From Candidatus Methanoperedens sp. (GTDB taxonomy: Archaea; Halobacteriota; Methanosarcinia; Methanosarcinales; Methanoperedenaceae): a stretch of DNA of 64,000 nucleotides. The notes below the pieces were generated by a model. The model worked only from the letters and a program-made list of their open reading frames with translations. It made no database searches and was not told the DNA's origin. How positions within the stretch are numbered: the first letter of the stretch is position 1; each line of letters begins with the position of its first letter. Position numbers and translations under genes: made by a program. The DNA is taken from assembly GCA_012026795.1 (NCBI GenBank), contig VEPM01000007.1, positions 108,503-172,502 of the forward strand, given 5' to 3'. Below are positions 63,124 to 64,000 of this stretch, piece after piece.

Positions 63124-63717
63124 TTATCCGCGCCTCCGGCACGAGATAGCAAGCAAGATCGCCAGCGTAAACACCACTGAAGGAAACGGCGTCTCTTTCG
63201 CCGGAGCGCCAGTTCCTGTTATTTCCGGCGCGGGAGTCGTGGCGGCGCCGGAGTACTGCTCATCGAGGATGTAGGGGTTAGCGATGGTGAATTGGATGGT
63301 TTTATCATTCATTCCTTTATTGAATTGAACCACTATGTTTATAGGTGCGTTTCCGCCTTTCCAAGCTCCATTAGGGACTAATTTCCAAGTATATGTTTTT
63401 GACCAACCAGATTCTATATTCATGTTTGTTAGCCATTCTTCCTCTTGACTTGGTCCACTTAAAACATCAAAAGCCTTAGTTACTCCTGGTTCTTTCAATT
63501 TTAATGAAGTGTCGCCTTTAATTTTTGAAATTACTTCAACCTTTACCTCAATAGGTTGTCCAATTTTAAGTTTAATGCCATTTATTGTTTCTACAGTAGC
63601 ATTTTGTCCGTTAAACCATGCTCTAACGATACCATATTCATTTTCTTCAGCTGATGCTATTTGAATAACCAAAAATAAAACTATTAAAAAAAACAATATT
63701 GATATTCTAATTTTCAT
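63124..63717 (-). CDS. Exported sarcinarray/S-layer-like protein with C-terminal anchor
   Basis: The 197-aa protein has an N-terminal signal peptide (ISILFFLIVLFLVIQIASA) and a beta-rich domain with YGIVRAWFNGQNATVE, GWSKTYTWKLVPNGAWKGG and FTIANPYILDEQYSG. The C-terminal Thr/Pro linker is followed by a hydrophobic segment and CRRRG (PFPSVVFTLAILLAIS), as in PGF/PEF-CTERM-type sorting tails of archaea. It resembles the sarcinarray family of Methanosarcinales (from memory). It lies on the cell surface. The upstream gene abuts it with a 1-nt overlap. Confidence 0.75.
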   Translation of the reverse strand: MKIRISILFFLIVLFLVIQIASAEENEYGIVRAWFNGQNATVETINGIKLKIGQPIEVKVEVISKIKGDTSLKLKEPGVTKAFDVLSGPSQEEEWLTNMNIESGWSKTYTWKLVPNGAWKGGNAPINIVVQFNKGMNDKTIQFTIANPYILDEQYSGAATTPAPEITGTGAPAKETPFPSVVFTLAILLAISCRRRG

Positions 63718-64000
63718 TATATCACCTTAAATCCCGGGGACTCTTCGATAATATCTCCCTCTTTATCTCCTATTCCTGCTAATTTACCCGGCGGTACGAT
63801 GATGAAGGTTCCTGTAGTGAAATTAAACTGGATTGGTTTATTGGATCCAATATATGAATTAGTTACAATATCCTTTGTCAATTTTTCTTCCCTCACATAC
63901 ACCTGCGCCTCATGCCCGAAAATCGGATCAGGATGCACTTCATTATCAATATCCTGCACCTCAAACTTCACGAATTCACCTTCCACATCAATCGACCACG
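63717..64000 (-). CDS. Surface-protein-like gene, 5' end cut by window
   Basis: The frame is open to the right edge, reading ...SIDVEGEFVKFEVQDIDNE, and ends in DIIEESPGFKVI at 63717. A GTG at 63986 could be an internal start, but the frame continues upstream without stop (WSID before it), so the gene probably begins outside the window. The sequence is beta-rich (VYVREEKL, FNFTTGTFIIVPPG) and its stop overlaps the start of the sarcinarray-like gene by 1 nt. It is probably an extracellular domain from the same surface-protein array. Confidence 0.6.
   Translation of the reverse strand, partial: WSIDVEGEFVKFEVQDIDNEVHPDPIFGHEAQVYVREEKLTKDIVTNSYIGSNKPIQFNFTTGTFIIVPPGKLAGIGDKEGDIIEESPGFKVI

Noticed and set aside
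1..64000. CRISPR arrays, rRNA and tRNA genes
   Set aside because: No regularly spaced repeats of 24-40 nt and no conserved rRNA or tRNA segments were seen on reading both strands.

Overview
The window reads as archaeal, most likely from a methane-metabolising member of the Methanosarcinales (Ca. Methanoperedens-like). The signs are a large heterodisulfide reductase (HdrA/B/C/D-like, MvhD, FrhB-like) operon, an archaeal class III type IV pilin, a sarcinarray/S-layer-like exported protein with a hydrophobic C-terminal tail, a DUF166 protein and TATA-like promoters. The genus is an inference; no rRNA or tRNA gene is present to settle it.

Region 1 (1-26981) is an AT-rich surface-polysaccharide locus, mostly on the minus strand. 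It has six GT2 glycosyltransferases (one cut by the window edge), a GT4 glycosyltransferase, three Wzx-like flippases (one a pseudogene), a polytopic membrane protein, a pyruvyl transferase, an FrhB-like protein, two asparagine synthetase homologues (one truncated), three SAM methyltransferases and a radical SAM/SPASM enzyme. Exported polysaccharide-active proteins are a PL5-like alginate lyase and three GH16-like paralogues. Signs of rapid turnover are a tandem GH16 duplication, a methyltransferase duplication, two decayed genes and an IS200/IS605 (TnpB) end remnant at about 27 kb.

Region 2 (27160-31664) holds small accessory genes: an ICMT-like methyltransferase, an SRPBCC protein, a VOC protein, a pilin operon, a DUF104/PIN toxin-antitoxin pair, and DUF2283 with a truncated partner. 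Region 3 (31792-39066) is housekeeping: DUF166, malic enzyme, rhomboid protease, UDP-sugar dehydrogenase, sugar-nucleotidyltransferase, UDP-glucuronate decarboxylase, DUF2227 and HemB. The three sugar-nucleotide genes probably feed the polysaccharide locus.

Region 4 (39225-49536) is a defence island: a Fic protein, an antitoxin scrap, then a type I restriction-modification locus in the order hsdR, UPF0175, [PIN-GNAT-PUA, ASCH], hsdS, UPF0175-PIN, hsdM. The PIN-GNAT-PUA/ASCH cassette lies between about 76-bp imperfect direct repeats that carry copies of the hsdS ribosome-binding site and first codons. This is the best candidate for an undescribed mobile or toxin-like module.

Region 5 (49565-61595) is an 11-gene minus-strand operon in which every consecutive pair of reading frames touches or overlaps. 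It encodes an HdrD-like protein, HdrC, HdrB, a 1019-residue double-HdrA fusion, MvhD, a second HdrA, a second MvhD, an FrhB/FdhB-like protein, a 138-aa unknown, a half-size FdhA-like molybdopterin protein and an Ala/Lys/Pro-rich unknown. No hydrogenase subunit is present. The inferred role is a soluble flavin-based electron-bifurcating or -confurcating complex linking ferredoxin, CoM-S-S-CoB and F420 (or a molybdopterin substrate). Region 6 (62019-64000) has a ClpP-class membrane protease (SDH family) and two exported or surface proteins, the last cut by the window edge.
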